A stretch of 64,000 bases of DNA from Celeribacter naphthalenivorans (lineage in GTDB: Bacteria > Pseudomonadota > Alphaproteobacteria > Rhodobacterales > Rhodobacteraceae): positions 372,001 through 436,000 of the forward strand of contig NZ_JAIVLK010000003.1 in NCBI RefSeq assembly GCF_020524585.1. Reading direction: 5' to 3'. The position numbers were made by a program, and so were the translations under genes. Below are positions 36,119-45,479 of the stretch, piece by piece. The first letter of the stretch is position 1; each line of letters begins with the position of its first letter. The notes under the pieces were generated by a model. It was not told where the DNA came from. It saw nothing but the letters and a program-made list of their open reading frames with translations, and did no database searches.

Positions 36119-36180
36119 GGGGGCTGTCTGCCCCCCTTGCCCTTTGGGCAATTCCCCCCGAGGATATTTCCGGACAAAAG
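36119..36180 (+). repeat. GC-rich intergenic element with hairpins (possible dispersed repeat)
   Basis: Just after the GST stop lie two small hairpins: GGGGGC/GCCCCC (36119-36124 with 36130-36135) and GCCC-TTT-GGGC. They are followed by a run of six C and GAGGATATTT. From memory, similar C-run/GAGGATATTT blocks recur between genes in Rhodobacteraceae, so this may be a dispersed repeat as well as a weak terminator. Only one copy is seen here. Confidence 0.4.
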
Positions 36181-36192
36181 AAGGCGTGATCT

Positions 36193-37233
36193 GTGCCCAG
36201 TTTGGATAAGGAAATCGTGCGCGCGCGGGCTCTGGAGGAAGGCTTCTCCAAAGCTGCTTTCGGACGCCCGGATATTCCAGAAGCCATGGAGCGGCTCAAG
36301 GCCTTTGTCGCCGAAGGGCGGCATGGGCAGATGGGCTGGATGGAAGAGCGGATGAACTGGCGCGGAGACCCTGCGGCGCTCTGGCCAGAGGCGCAATCCG
36401 TGATCATGTTGGCGGAAGCCTACACGCCGGAAGAAGATCCTTTGGCGCTCATAAATAGACCTAAATCCGGCGCAATTTCGGTTTATGCGCGCAATCGTGA
36501 CTATCATGATATCGTCAAGAAACGCCTCAAGCGGCTGGGACGCTGGTTGATCGAACAGGCGGGGCCAGAGACAGAAATCAAAGTGTTCGTCGACACGGCG
36601 CCAGTGATGGAAAAGCCATTGGGGCAAAAGGCTGGGCTCGGTTGGCAGGGAAAACACACCAATCTTTTGTCGCGCGATCTGGGCAATTGGTTCTTCCTTG
36701 GGGCGATTTTCACGACCCATGAGTTCGACCCTGATCCAGCGGAAAAAGACCATTGTGGGTCATGTCGTGCCTGTCTCGATGCTTGTCCGACAGACGCGTT
36801 TCCGGCGCCGTTTCAGATCGATGCACGCCGTTGCGTGTCCTACCTGACCATCGAGCATCACGGTCCCGTGGATGAGGAACTGCGCGGCAAACTTGGCAAT
36901 CGGATTTACGGCTGTGACGATTGTCTGGCGGCCTGTCCTTGGAACAAATTCGCAGTGGCTGCGAAAGATATTCGGTTCGCGGCTCGAGAAGAGTTGATCG
37001 CGCCGCCGCTTGCGGAGCTGGCGCAGTTGGATGATGCGACGTTTCGGGAGAAGTTTTCAGGCTCGCCGATCAAGCGCATTGGACGTGACCGATTTGTGCG
37101 AAATGTCCTCTATGCCATTGGAAATTCAGGGGCGCTCGAATTGCGGTCAGTGGCCGCGCGCCTGTGCGAGGATGCCGACCCCACGGTGCGCGATGCAGCC
37201 CAATGGGCCGTTGCGCGACTGACCGACACGTGA
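36193..37233 (+). CDS. queG: Epoxyqueuosine reductase QueG
   Basis: A cobalamin- and iron-sulfur-dependent enzyme that reduces epoxyqueuosine to queuosine in the wobble base of tRNAs with GUN anticodons. The 346-residue product has the N-terminal cobalamin-binding domain ([21 protein letters not shown] near 140) and two 4Fe-4S motifs, [16 protein letters not shown] and [15 protein letters not shown]-terminal HEAT-like tail is present ([22 protein letters not shown]). The start is GTG 36193, the only start that fits the family N-terminus. Confidence 0.95.
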   Translation: MPSLDKEIVRARALEEGFSKAAFGRPDIPEAMERLKAFVAEGRHGQMGWMEERMNWRGDPAALWPEAQSVIMLAEAYTPEEDPLALINRPKSGAISVYARNRDYHDIVKKRLKRLGRWLIEQAGPETEIKVFVDTAPVMEKPLGQKAGLGWQGKHTNLLSRDLGNWFFLGAIFTTHEFDPDPAEKDHCGSCRACLDACPTDAFPAPFQIDARRCVSYLTIEHHGPVDEELRGKLGNRIYGCDDCLAACPWNKFAVAAKDIRFAAREELIAPPLAELAQLDDATFREKFSGSPIKRIGRDRFVRNVLYAIGNSGALELRSVAARLCEDADPTVRDAAQWAVARLTDT

Positions 37234-37271
37234 GATTTTAAGCGGGTTCCCAGTCGATTAGGAGATACACA

Positions 37272-38189
37272 ATGGACCCGTTTCGGGGCATTGCCCTCAA
37301 GCTTGCGTCCGTCATCTGTTTTGTGGTGATGGCGGCACTGATCAAGGCGGCGAGTTCAGAGGTTCCTCCCGGTGAGGCAGTGTTCTTTCGATCTCTGTTC
37401 GCACTTCCCGTAATCTTCATTTGGTTGGTTGGGCGTGGGGAAATTCTTGCGGGCCTGAAGGTGAAATCGCCGATGGGCCATGTCTGGCGCGGGATGATTG
37501 GGGCCAGCGCGATGTTTTTGAACTTTTATGCGCTTGGTCTGTTGCCGCTGCCGGAAGCGACGGTCATCGGCTATGCCTCTCCGCTGTTGTTGGTGGTGTT
37601 TGCGGCCATGTTCGCGGGCGAAGATGTGCGATTGTTCCGATTTTCGGCGGTGTTTGCGGGGCTTGTCGGCGTTGTGATCGTGATGATGCCGCGAATCACC
37701 GTGTTCAATGGGACACCTGATCCTCTGGAACAGCTCGGGGCTATGGTGGCCCTCGGCGGGGCATGTTTGGCGGCCATCGTGCAATTGCATGTGCGGAACA
37801 TGGTGAAAAGCGAGAGCACGACGTCGATCGTGTTCTGGTTCTCGATGTCCTGTACCGTGGCGGCGTTGATGACCTTGCCGTTCTCGCAATGGGTTGTTCC
37901 GAGTGCGTTGGCCTGCGTTTTCCTCATTCTGTCCGGGTTGATCGGTGGTCTGGCGCAGGTGTGCCTGACGTCATGCTATCGCTATGGCGATGCCTCGATG
38001 CTTGCACCCTTCGACTATGCGTCGATGGTCTTCGCGTTGATCATTGGCTATGTCTTTTTCGACGAAGTGCCGACGATGGCAATGTTGGCCGGTGCCTTGA
38101 TCGTGATCGCAGCGGGTGTTGCGATCATCTGGCGCGAGAGAGCGCTTGGCCTCAGTGCCTCGCGTCGGAAAAAGGCGGATGCGCTTTAG
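37272..38189 (+). CDS. DMT-superfamily transporter (EamA domains)
   Basis: A 305-residue inner-membrane protein with ten predicted membrane segments in two EamA repeats (about 5-140 and 155-290). Features are the EVPPGEAVFFRSLFALP segment of repeat 1 and PFDYASMVFALIIGYVFFDEVPTMAML of repeat 2, common in roseobacter DMT transporters. It is presumably a metabolite exporter or importer; substrate unknown. GGAG precedes ATG 37272. Its 3' end overlaps the convergent hypothetical gene by 4 bases. Confidence 0.87.
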   Translation: MDPFRGIALKLASVICFVVMAALIKAASSEVPPGEAVFFRSLFALPVIFIWLVGRGEILAGLKVKSPMGHVWRGMIGASAMFLNFYALGLLPLPEATVIGYASPLLLVVFAAMFAGEDVRLFRFSAVFAGLVGVVIVMMPRITVFNGTPDPLEQLGAMVALGGACLAAIVQLHVRNMVKSESTTSIVFWFSMSCTVAALMTLPFSQWVVPSALACVFLILSGLIGGLAQVCLTSCYRYGDASMLAPFDYASMVFALIIGYVFFDEVPTMAMLAGALIVIAAGVAIIWRERALGLSASRRKKADAL

Positions 38190-38686
38190 TCCAGGACCCG
38201 GTTCCAAAATCCGTTTTGGCCAAGCCTGTCACGACGTTCCTGTTCTTTCGCGACCGCTTTGCGTTGTGCGATGACAAGTCGCGCCGCCTGTGTTGCAGGA
38301 AGCACGCCCTCGGCGGCTCTGTTCTCCGGAAATGGCCCGATCTGACTTTCACCGACAAGATAGGTGATATGGACCTCTGAACTGCCGGGAATGCTGCGAA
38401 ATTTCACCTGAACATCGGTTTCAAGGCGCGCAAAAGCGGTTTCCAGACTGGATTGGTATTGTGCTTTTTTGGTGGAATTCTTGGCGAGAGTTCCAATATC
38501 GACCACCGCCAGAATGAGGCTTTTGTTTTCAATCTGCCCTGCTGCGGTCAGCCGTTCGACGGTGATGCCCAGAGGGCGCAGGGAGGGGTTTTTTGTGATC
38601 ATGTAAGCGGTCAAGGCAAGGACCGCCGGGGTCACGATGAAGACCGTGATGAGAACGATAACAATACTGTCTTTGCGGCTGACCAC
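38186..38686 (-). CDS. Hypothetical membrane-anchored protein
   Basis: A 166-residue protein of unknown function. It has one N-terminal hydrophobic segment (about 8-32) with a short basic-acidic cytoplasmic start (MVSRKDS), so the rest is probably periplasmic. That part is alpha/beta in character with a lysine/arginine-rich C-terminal helix (AARLVIAQRKAVAKEQERR). I recognise no family. It is monocistronic, convergent with the DMT transporter and upstream of ilvE's 3' end. Confidence 0.65.
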   Translation of the reverse strand: MVSRKDSIVIVLITVFIVTPAVLALTAYMITKNPSLRPLGITVERLTAAGQIENKSLILAVVDIGTLAKNSTKKAQYQSSLETAFARLETDVQVKFRSIPGSSEVHITYLVGESQIGPFPENRAAEGVLPATQAARLVIAQRKAVAKEQERRDRLGQNGFWNRVLD

Positions 38687-38751
38687 GTCATGCCTCCTGC
38701 CAATCTGATCGTACCAGACTGGCAGAAAGCTCTTATTTTAAGGTTAAAGCC

Positions 38752-39621
38752 TTAGCTGCGAACCAGTTTTTCGTAGTCTTCGGAGATCTCACGCGTCAGT
38801 GCGCCGACCTCGAACATATAGTCCCCGATTTGGCCCACAGGGGTCACTTCGGCGGCGGTGCCGGTGAGGAAGCATTGCTCGAACCCGTCGAGTTCCTCGG
38901 GCATGATGCGGCGTTCATGCACCGTGATGCCCTTGTCTTTGAGCATGCCGATCACCGTCTGGCGGGTGATGCCATTCAGGATCGCGTCTGGGATCGGGGT
39001 GTGCACTTCGCCGTCTTTGACGAAAAAGATATTCGCACCGGTCGCCTCGGCCACATAGCCGCGATAATCCATGAACAAAGCGTCGGAACAGCCTTTGGCC
39101 TCAGCGGCATGTTTCGACATGGTGCAGATCATGTAGAGACCGGCGGCTTTCGCGGCGGTCGGGATGGTTTCAGGCGAGGGGCGTTTCCACTTCGCGATGT
39201 CGAGCTTGGCGCCCTGCATTTTCGCGTCGCCATAATAGGCGCCCCATTCCCAGGCGGCGACCGCCATGCGCACAGGGTTTCTGTTGGCCGCAACCCCCAT
39301 ATCGTCGCCTGCGCCACGCCAGGCCACGACACGGACATAGGCGTTGTCCCAACCGTTGGCCTTGAGCACCTCGTATTTTGCCTTCTCGATTTCTTCGACC
39401 GTGTAGGGGATCGGCATGTCGAGCGCTTTGCCGGACGCCAGAAGACGTTCGGAGTGTTCGACGGATTTGAAAATCTTGCCGTTGTAGCAGCGCTCGCCCT
39501 CAAAGACGGAGGAGGCGTAATGCATGGCGTGGGTCAGGATATGCACCTTCGCGTCACGCCAATCGACAAGGGCGCCGTCCATCCAGATATATCCGTCGCG
39601 ATCTTCGTAGCTGCCCGCCAT
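38752..39621 (-). CDS. ilvE: Branched-chain amino acid aminotransferase IlvE
   Basis: A PLP-dependent class IV aminotransferase for the last step of Leu/Ile/Val synthesis. The 289-residue product contains YIWMDGALVDWRDAKVHILTHAMHY near the N-terminus and PTAAKAAGLY with the PLP-binding Lys (about 160). YVAEATGANIFFVKDG and GITRQTVIGMLKDKG follow, all typical for IlvE. I chose ATG 39621 (MAGSYEDRDGY); an 11-codon longer frame exists. It is adjacent to the divergent MarR gene. Confidence 0.95.
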   Translation of the reverse strand: MAGSYEDRDGYIWMDGALVDWRDAKVHILTHAMHYASSVFEGERCYNGKIFKSVEHSERLLASGKALDMPIPYTVEEIEKAKYEVLKANGWDNAYVRVVAWRGAGDDMGVAANRNPVRMAVAAWEWGAYYGDAKMQGAKLDIAKWKRPSPETIPTAAKAAGLYMICTMSKHAAEAKGCSDALFMDYRGYVAEATGANIFFVKDGEVHTPIPDAILNGITRQTVIGMLKDKGITVHERRIMPEELDGFEQCFLTGTAAEVTPVGQIGDYMFEVGALTREISEDYEKLVRS

Positions 39622-39799
39622 GGGTCTCTCCTTTTCGTGTCTCTGCCGCATCACTCGCTTTCGTGAAGTTGCGTGATGCGCTTCATTTTGGGATTATTAT
39701 TGCGCCAAATCCCGATTTCGCTATCAATTCGATCTTGGAATGTCAACAACGCTGACTTAAAGTGAGCGGAAATTATGCGATTTGAGAACGAGGCAGACT

Positions 39800-40324
39800 A
39801 TGGCGGACGGTAAGGCTGGCGGTACGCAAAGCGGTGAGGCTCTTCTGTTCCTGACGGACGAACAGCTCCGCAAGGGGATCGAGGCCATGTTCTTTGCCTA
39901 CCGCGGTTTTACGGCGGACCCGGATCGCATTTTGGAGAAATACGGCTACGGCCGGGCGCATCACAGGGCGGTTCATTTCATTGCGCGCGCGCCGGGGACG
40001 AATGTGAACAATCTTCTGGCCATTCTGGGCGTGACGAAACAGTCTCTGAACCGGGTGCTTAGGACCCTGATCGAAGACGGGCTGGTCGAAAGCCGTGTCG
40101 GTGTACAGGACAAACGCGAGCGTCATCTGTATCTTACAGAAACCGGCCAATCGCTTGAGGCGGAATTGTCGGAGGCGCAACGGGCCAGAATGCGGGTCGC
40201 TTATCGCGATGCGGGGCACGAGGCCGTTGCGGGATTTCGTCGGGTGCTTGAGGCTATGATGGACCCGGATCAGGCGGCCTATTTCAACGCTATGTCGAAA
40301 ACCGGGTCGAAAAAGGAGGAGTGA
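39800..40324 (+). CDS. petP: MarR-family regulator, PetP-like
   Basis: A 174-residue winged-helix regulator of the MarR type: helix-turn-helix at about 55-110 (NVNNLLAILGVTKQSLNRVLRTL, then the wing with DGLVESRVGVQDKRERHLYLTETG). Followed one base later by an OmpR-type response regulator gene, matching the petP-petR pair known from Rhodobacter. I chose ATG 39800 with AGG 6-7 bases upstream. The gene symbol rests on the pairing and is moderately sure. Confidence 0.8.
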   Translation: MADGKAGGTQSGEALLFLTDEQLRKGIEAMFFAYRGFTADPDRILEKYGYGRAHHRAVHFIARAPGTNVNNLLAILGVTKQSLNRVLRTLIEDGLVESRVGVQDKRERHLYLTETGQSLEAELSEAQRARMRVAYRDAGHEAVAGFRRVLEAMMDPDQAAYFNAMSKTGSKKEE

Positions 40325-40325
40325 A

Positions 40326-41024
40326 GTGAGCGGGGAAATTCACCTTCTGATCGTTGACGATGACGAGCGCATTCGCGGCTTGTTGCAAAAATTTCTGATC
40401 CGTCACGGGTTTTGCGTGACGGCGGCCCGTGATGCAGCCCATGCGCGACGCCTTTTGGCGGGGTTGGAATTCGATCTCATCGTGCTCGATGTCATGATGC
40501 CGGGCGAAGATGGGATTAGCTTGACGCGCGATCTACGCCAGTCGATCAGCACGCCGATCATGTTGCTGACGGCCAAGGGCGAGACAGAGGATCGCATCGC
40601 CGGGCTCGAAGCGGGCGCTGATGATTATCTCGCAAAGCCCTTTGAGCCCAAAGAGCTTTTGCTGCGCATCAATGCGGTTCTGCGCCGGATGCCGCAGATG
40701 GAAGAGGCCGAAGCCGGGCCGAAATACCTGCATTTGGGTCGATTCCGCTATGATGTGGAGCGGGGCGAGCTTTGGGAGGGCGATCAGATTGTGCGTCTGA
40801 CTGGCACCGAAGCGCAGCTGATGAAAATCTTTGTGGCCTCGACGGGCGAACCTGTGACGCGCACCGAATTGGTCGAACGCCTCGGGCGCGATGGTGGACA
40901 GGCGCAGGAGCGTGCTGTGGATGTGCAAATCACCCGTCTGCGGCGCAAGCTCGAAGACGACCCGCGCCAACCGCGTTACCTGCAAACCGTGCGCGGTGCT
41001 GGCTATATGCTGACGCCTGAGTAA
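40326..41024 (+). CDS. petR: OmpR-family response regulator, PetR-like
   Basis: A 232-residue response regulator. The receiver domain (1 to about 118) has the acidic pair DDD, the phosphoacceptor Asp in LIVLDVMMPGEDG (about 53) and Lys in DYLAKPFEPKEL (about 105). The winged-helix output domain occupies about 135-230 (VDVQITRLRRKLEDDP, TVRGAGYML). The start is GTG 40326 with AAGGAGGA just upstream, inside the petP 3' end. No histidine kinase gene is adjacent. In R. capsulatus petR lies upstream of the cytochrome bc1 genes; those are not here. Confidence 0.85.
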   Translation: MSGEIHLLIVDDDERIRGLLQKFLIRHGFCVTAARDAAHARRLLAGLEFDLIVLDVMMPGEDGISLTRDLRQSISTPIMLLTAKGETEDRIAGLEAGADDYLAKPFEPKELLLRINAVLRRMPQMEEAEAGPKYLHLGRFRYDVERGELWEGDQIVRLTGTEAQLMKIFVASTGEPVTRTELVERLGRDGGQAQERAVDVQITRLRRKLEDDPRQPRYLQTVRGAGYMLTPE

Positions 41025-41117
41025 GCGCCCCAAACAACGGGCCGGAATGCAAAACTCAAACTGGCCTTCCCCGGCGGTTTTCCTATATGCAGTGGGGGAA
41101 ACATTCGGGAGAGTCCA

Positions 41118-41360
41118 ATGAGCGATACGCCGGTCAGCGAAATGTCCTTTGAAACCGCCATGGCGGAGTTGAACGAGGTTGTGAGCAAGCTCGAACGCGG
41201 CGATGTGGCCTTGGAAGACAGCATTGCGCTGTATGAACGTGGTGCCGCGCTCAAGGCGCATTGCGAGGCCAAGCTCAAGGATGCCGAAGAGAAGGTCGAA
41301 AAGATCACTGTGGGGCCGGATGGCACAGCCACCGGGACGAGTAAGGCCGAAGGTGTCTGA
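41118..41360 (+). CDS. xseB: Exodeoxyribonuclease VII small subunit
   Basis: An 80-residue protein forming the small coiled-coil subunit of ExoVII, which degrades single-stranded DNA to oligonucleotides. Motif: SFETAMAELNEVVSKLERGDVALEDSIALYERG, followed by a helix rich in Lys/Glu. GGGAGAG precedes the ATG. It overlaps ispA by one base (TGATG). The large subunit xseA is not in the window. Confidence 0.95.
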   Translation: MSDTPVSEMSFETAMAELNEVVSKLERGDVALEDSIALYERGAALKAHCEAKLKDAEEKVEKITVGPDGTATGTSKAEGV

Positions 41361-42226
41361 TGCAAGACGGGTTGGCGCGGTGTAAGGCGGCCGTTTCCGC
41401 CTGTTTCGACACGGTTTTGGCGCCTCTGGGGACCATGCCGGTCGAGGAGGGGATGCGCTATGCCCTCAATGGTGGCAAGCGCCTGCGGGCTTACCTCGTG
41501 ATGGAGGGTGCCGCGCTTCATGGCGTGCCAGCTGAACACTCCGTCTGGGCCGCCGCCGCGATCGAGGCGGTGCATGCCTATAGCCTCGTGCATGACGATC
41601 TACCCTGTATGGATGACGACGATCTGCGTCGCGGCCAGCCGACCGTTCACAAACGCTGGGACGAGGCCACGGCTGTGCTCGTAGGGGACGCGCTTCAGAC
41701 CCTTGCTTTTGAACTTTTGACGCGTCCCGAAATGGGTGTTTCGAGCCAGATTAGGGTCGATTTGATCGCCTCTCTGGCGAAAGCCTCCGGCGCGCAAGGC
41801 ATGGTCTTGGGGCAGGCACAGGACATCGCGGCGGAAACCTCCGCGACCCCGCTCGATCTGCAAGAGATCACCGTCCTACAAGGCAACAAAACCGGCGCGC
41901 TGATCGAATGGTCCGCCCGCGCAGGCGCCATTTTGGGCGGTGGCGATCCCACCCATCTGGGCACCTATGCCAAGGCGCTGGGCCTCGCGTTCCAAATTCA
42001 AGACGACATTCTCGACGTCGAAGGCGATGTCGAGAAAACCGGCAAGGCCGTGGGCAAGGATGCGGAGGCGGGCAAGGCGACTTTCGTGTCGCTTCTGGGG
42101 CTTGAGGGCGCCAAGGCCCGCGCTAGCTCATTGGTCGATGAGGCCTGTGCGGCATTGAGCCCCTATGGATCGCGGGCCGAGCCCTTGCGAGACGTCGCCC
42201 GCTTCGTTATTTCGCGGGAAACCTGA
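41360..42226 (+). CDS. ispA: Polyprenyl synthetase (geranyl/farnesyl diphosphate synthase)
   Basis: Condenses IPP with DMAPP/GPP to farnesyl diphosphate. The 288-residue product has the first aspartate-rich motif [22 protein letters not shown] (about 75-95) and the second, [13 protein letters not shown] (about 213-225), with GGKRLRAYL near 34. Translation is coupled to xseB and dxs follows after 14 bases, so the operon links IPP supply and use. Confidence 0.95.
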   Translation: MQDGLARCKAAVSACFDTVLAPLGTMPVEEGMRYALNGGKRLRAYLVMEGAALHGVPAEHSVWAAAAIEAVHAYSLVHDDLPCMDDDDLRRGQPTVHKRWDEATAVLVGDALQTLAFELLTRPEMGVSSQIRVDLIASLAKASGAQGMVLGQAQDIAAETSATPLDLQEITVLQGNKTGALIEWSARAGAILGGGDPTHLGTYAKALGLAFQIQDDILDVEGDVEKTGKAVGKDAEAGKATFVSLLGLEGAKARASSLVDEACAALSPYGSRAEPLRDVARFVISRET

Positions 42227-42240
42227 GAAAGCGAGACGCC

Positions 42241-44169
42241 ATGTCCGACCGCCCAGCCACTCCGACCCTCGATCGCGTGAATGTCCCCGCCGATCTGAAA
42301 TCGCTCTCTGATGCAGAGCTCAAGCGCGTGGCGCATGAGTTGCGGCAGGAAACCATTTCTGCGGTATCTGTGACGGGTGGGCATCTGGGCGCGGGTCTTG
42401 GGGTTGTTGAGCTGACCGTGGCGCTGCATGCCGTGTTCGATACGCCGAAAGATCGCCTGATCTGGGACGTGTCGCACCAATGCTATCCGCATAAAATCCT
42501 CACTGGGCGTCGCGACCGTATCCGCACCCTGCGGACCGAGGGCGGCCTCTCGGGCTTCACCAAACGCTCCGAAAGCCCCTATGACCCCTTTGGCGCGGCG
42601 CATAGTTCGACCTCGATCTCTGCCGCTCTGGGCTTTGCCGTGGCGCGCGATCTGGGCGGCGCGCCGGAGTATGGCATCGGCGATGCGATTGCGGTGATCG
42701 GCGACGGGTCGATGTCCGCTGGCATGGCCTTTGAGGCGATGAACAACGCGGGCCATTTGGGCAAACGCTTGATCGTGATCTTGAACGACAACGAAATGTC
42801 CATCGCACCGCCCACCGGTGCGCTCTCGTCCTATTTGACCCGTCTCTATGCGGGTGAGCCGTTCCAGGATCTCAAAGCCGCTGCCAAAGGCGCTGTGTCC
42901 CTTCTGCCGCATCCGTTCCAAGAGGGCGCCAAACGCGCCAAGGAAATGCTCAAGGGCATGACCATCGGTGGCACGCTGTTCGAAGAGCTTGGGTTCTCCT
43001 ACATCGGTCCGGTCGATGGCCACGATATGGACCAGCTTTTGAGCGTTTTGCGCACGGTCAAAACCCGCGCGACGGGGCCGATCCTGATCCATGCGATCAC
43101 GAAAAAGGGCAAAGGCTACGCCCCCGCCGAAGGTCGCCCGGACAAAGGCCACGCGACCGCCAAATTCGACGTGGTCACCGGCGAGCAGAAGAAAGCCAAA
43201 TCCAACGCGCCGTCCTACACAAAGGTTTTCGCCGATGCGCTGCTGCAAGAGGCTGCGCAGGATGACAAGATCGTCGCCGTGACCGCCGCCATGCCGGATG
43301 GAACGGGCCTTGATCTCTTTGCCGAACGCTACCCGAGCCGTTGTTTTGATGTCGGCATTGCGGAGCAGCATGGCGTGACCTTCGCGGCAGGTCTTGCCGC
43401 CGGTGGGATGAAACCCTTTTGTGCGATGTATTCGACCTTCCTGCAACGCGGCTACGATCAGGTCGTGCATGACGTGGCGATTCAGCGTTTGCCGGTGCGT
43501 TTTGCGATTGACCGTGCAGGTCTCGTTGGCGCCGATGGGGCGACGCATGCCGGGTCTTTCGATATTGCCTTTATGGCCAATCTGCCGGGCATGGTGGTGA
43601 TGGCCGCCGCCGATGAGGCGGAGTTGAAACATATGGTTGCCACGGCCGTGGCGCATGATGAGGGGCCCATCGCCTTCCGTTATCCGCGCGGTGAAGGTGT
43701 CGGCGTTCAGATGCCGGAACGTGGCGAAGTGCTTCAGATCGGCAAAGGCCGCATCGTGCGCGAAGGCACGCGGGTGGCGCTTTTGTCCTTTGGCACACGT
43801 TTGGAGCCTGCCTTGAAAGCCGCTGAGAACCTCGCGGCCAAAGGCATTTCCTGCACCGTCGCAGACGCGCGTTTCGCCAAGCCTCTGGATCACGCTTTGA
43901 TCCGTGATCTTGCGGGGAATCACGAGGCACTGATCACGCTCGAAGAGGGCGCTATCGGGGGATTTGGGTCACATGTCGCCGATTTCCTCGCAGAGGAAGG
44001 CGTGTTTGATCGGGGCTTTAAATTCCGCTCGATGACGCTTCCGGACACTTTCATCGATCAGGCCAGCCCGGAGGCGATGTATGCCATTGCCGGGCTGAAC
44101 ACGCCGGACATTGAGGCCAAGGTGCTCTCTGTGCTTGGCATTGCGGATCTGTCGAGCAAGCGAGCCTAA
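42241..44169 (+). CDS. dxs: 1-deoxy-D-xylulose-5-phosphate synthase
   Basis: A TPP-dependent enzyme for the first step of the MEP pathway, joining pyruvate and glyceraldehyde-3-phosphate. The 642-residue product has the N-terminal TPP-binding motif [18 protein letters not shown] and [20 protein letters not shown]. The central transketolase domain contains [17 protein letters not shown] with the catalytic Glu, and the C-terminal domain is normal. Family-typical length. Last gene of xseB-ispA-dxs. It depends on thiamine diphosphate, whose salvage genes are at 58-60 kb. Confidence 0.98.
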   Translation: MSDRPATPTLDRVNVPADLKSLSDAELKRVAHELRQETISAVSVTGGHLGAGLGVVELTVALHAVFDTPKDRLIWDVSHQCYPHKILTGRRDRIRTLRTEGGLSGFTKRSESPYDPFGAAHSSTSISAALGFAVARDLGGAPEYGIGDAIAVIGDGSMSAGMAFEAMNNAGHLGKRLIVILNDNEMSIAPPTGALSSYLTRLYAGEPFQDLKAAAKGAVSLLPHPFQEGAKRAKEMLKGMTIGGTLFEELGFSYIGPVDGHDMDQLLSVLRTVKTRATGPILIHAITKKGKGYAPAEGRPDKGHATAKFDVVTGEQKKAKSNAPSYTKVFADALLQEAAQDDKIVAVTAAMPDGTGLDLFAERYPSRCFDVGIAEQHGVTFAAGLAAGGMKPFCAMYSTFLQRGYDQVVHDVAIQRLPVRFAIDRAGLVGADGATHAGSFDIAFMANLPGMVVMAAADEAELKHMVATAVAHDEGPIAFRYPRGEGVGVQMPERGEVLQIGKGRIVREGTRVALLSFGTRLEPALKAAENLAAKGISCTVADARFAKPLDHALIRDLAGNHEALITLEEGAIGGFGSHVADFLAEEGVFDRGFKFRSMTLPDTFIDQASPEAMYAIAGLNTPDIEAKVLSVLGIADLSSKRA

Positions 44170-44280
44170 GGCCATGCACGTTTGTGCAAAGCGGGTATGA
44201 TCACAGTGGGTTGCTCGCAGCCTTGATCCCTGTGCGAGAATAGGGGAAGTCTCACGTGACTTCCTTTCAAGGTATATCCG

Positions 44281-45474
44281 ATGGTTTCCACCACCTCTGT
44301 CTCGCCCGGCACCCGTCCGGGGATCGTCCTTTTTGCGCTCGCCATGGGTGGGTTTGCGATTGGCACAAGCGAGTTTGCCAGTATGAGCCTTTTGCCCTTC
44401 ATGGCAGAAGGTCTGAGTATTGATGAGGCGACGGCCAGTCGTTTGATTTCCGCCTATGCTCTGGGGGTTGTTGTCGGCGCGCCTTTGATTGCGGTGGCGG
44501 CGGCACGGATCGAGCGGCGGGTTTTGCTCATTGGTTTGATGGTGATGTTTTGCCTCACCCATATCCTCTCCGCTCTGGCGCCGACCTACCCGATCATGCT
44601 TTTGGCACGCTTTTTGAGCGGCATGCCCCATGGCGCCTATTTTGGTGTTGCCGCTCTGATGGCCGCCTCTCTCGCGGGGCCGAACCAGCGCGGCAAGGCG
44701 GTGGCGCGTTTGATGCTTGGTCTCACCATTGCGACTATTGTCGGCGTGCCCGTCGCCAATGTGTTGGGACAGACCATCGGGTGGCGTTGGGCCTTTGCTT
44801 TGGTGGGGGCTTTGGCGGCTTTGACGGCGACCATGATCCTGATGTTCGCGCCTGAAACCGCGCGTGATACCAATTCGAACGCGTTGCGTGAGCTTGGCGC
44901 ACTGAAGAACCGGCAGGTGTTGTTGACGCTGTTGAGCGGGGCCATCGGGTTTGGCGGATTTTTCGCCTTTTACACCTATCTCGCCTCGACCCTGATCGAG
45001 GTGACGCAGGTCAACGATGCTTCGATTCCGCTGTATTTGGGTCTCATGGGCTTTGGTATGACGCTTGGTACTCTCGTTGCCGGATGGGCCGCTGACCGGG
45101 CGTTGAACTTTGCGGTTTTCGCAACGCTTTTCTTGAATATTGCCTTGCTGTCTCTGTTCCCGCAGATCGCTGGGCTGCCCTATGCCATGGTCGCGCTCGT
45201 CTTCGCTTTGGGCTTGGCGAATGGCTATCCGCTTCTTTTGCAAACCCGGCTTATGGATGTCGCCCGCGATTCTCAGGCGCTGGCCGCGACGCTGCATCAT
45301 GCGGCGTTCAATGCAGCCAATGCTTTGGGGCCTTATGTTGCTTCGATCTATATCGCCAAGGGCTATGGATTTCCCTCGGCGGGCTATGTTGGGGCGGCTT
45401 TGACCTTTGGCGGTGTGGTGATCTACGCCATCACGGTTCTGGATCATCGGCGATCCTGGCAGGACAGCCGCTGA
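44281..45474 (+). CDS. MFS transporter (DHA1, AraJ/YdhP type)
   Basis: A 397-residue membrane protein with twelve predicted segments. The N-terminal segment has GGFAIGTSEFASMSLLPFMAEGLSI, typical of the AraJ/YdhP/PbuE branch of drug:H+ antiporters. RFLSGMPHGAYFGVAALMAA (segment 4) and GRKAVARL-like loop residues follow. Probably an efflux pump for a small metabolite; substrate unknown. AAGG precedes the ATG. It ends 5 bases from the convergent epimerase gene. Confidence 0.88.
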   Translation: MVSTTSVSPGTRPGIVLFALAMGGFAIGTSEFASMSLLPFMAEGLSIDEATASRLISAYALGVVVGAPLIAVAAARIERRVLLIGLMVMFCLTHILSALAPTYPIMLLARFLSGMPHGAYFGVAALMAASLAGPNQRGKAVARLMLGLTIATIVGVPVANVLGQTIGWRWAFALVGALAALTATMILMFAPETARDTNSNALRELGALKNRQVLLTLLSGAIGFGGFFAFYTYLASTLIEVTQVNDASIPLYLGLMGFGMTLGTLVAGWAADRALNFAVFATLFLNIALLSLFPQIAGLPYAMVALVFALGLANGYPLLLQTRLMDVARDSQALAATLHHAAFNAANALGPYVASIYIAKGYGFPSAGYVGAALTFGGVVIYAITVLDHRRSWQDSR

Positions 45475-45479
45475 TTCAG

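Noticed and set aside
36393-37222. Short frames antisense to or shifted within queG
   Set aside because: They lie within a certain gene and show no independent signals.
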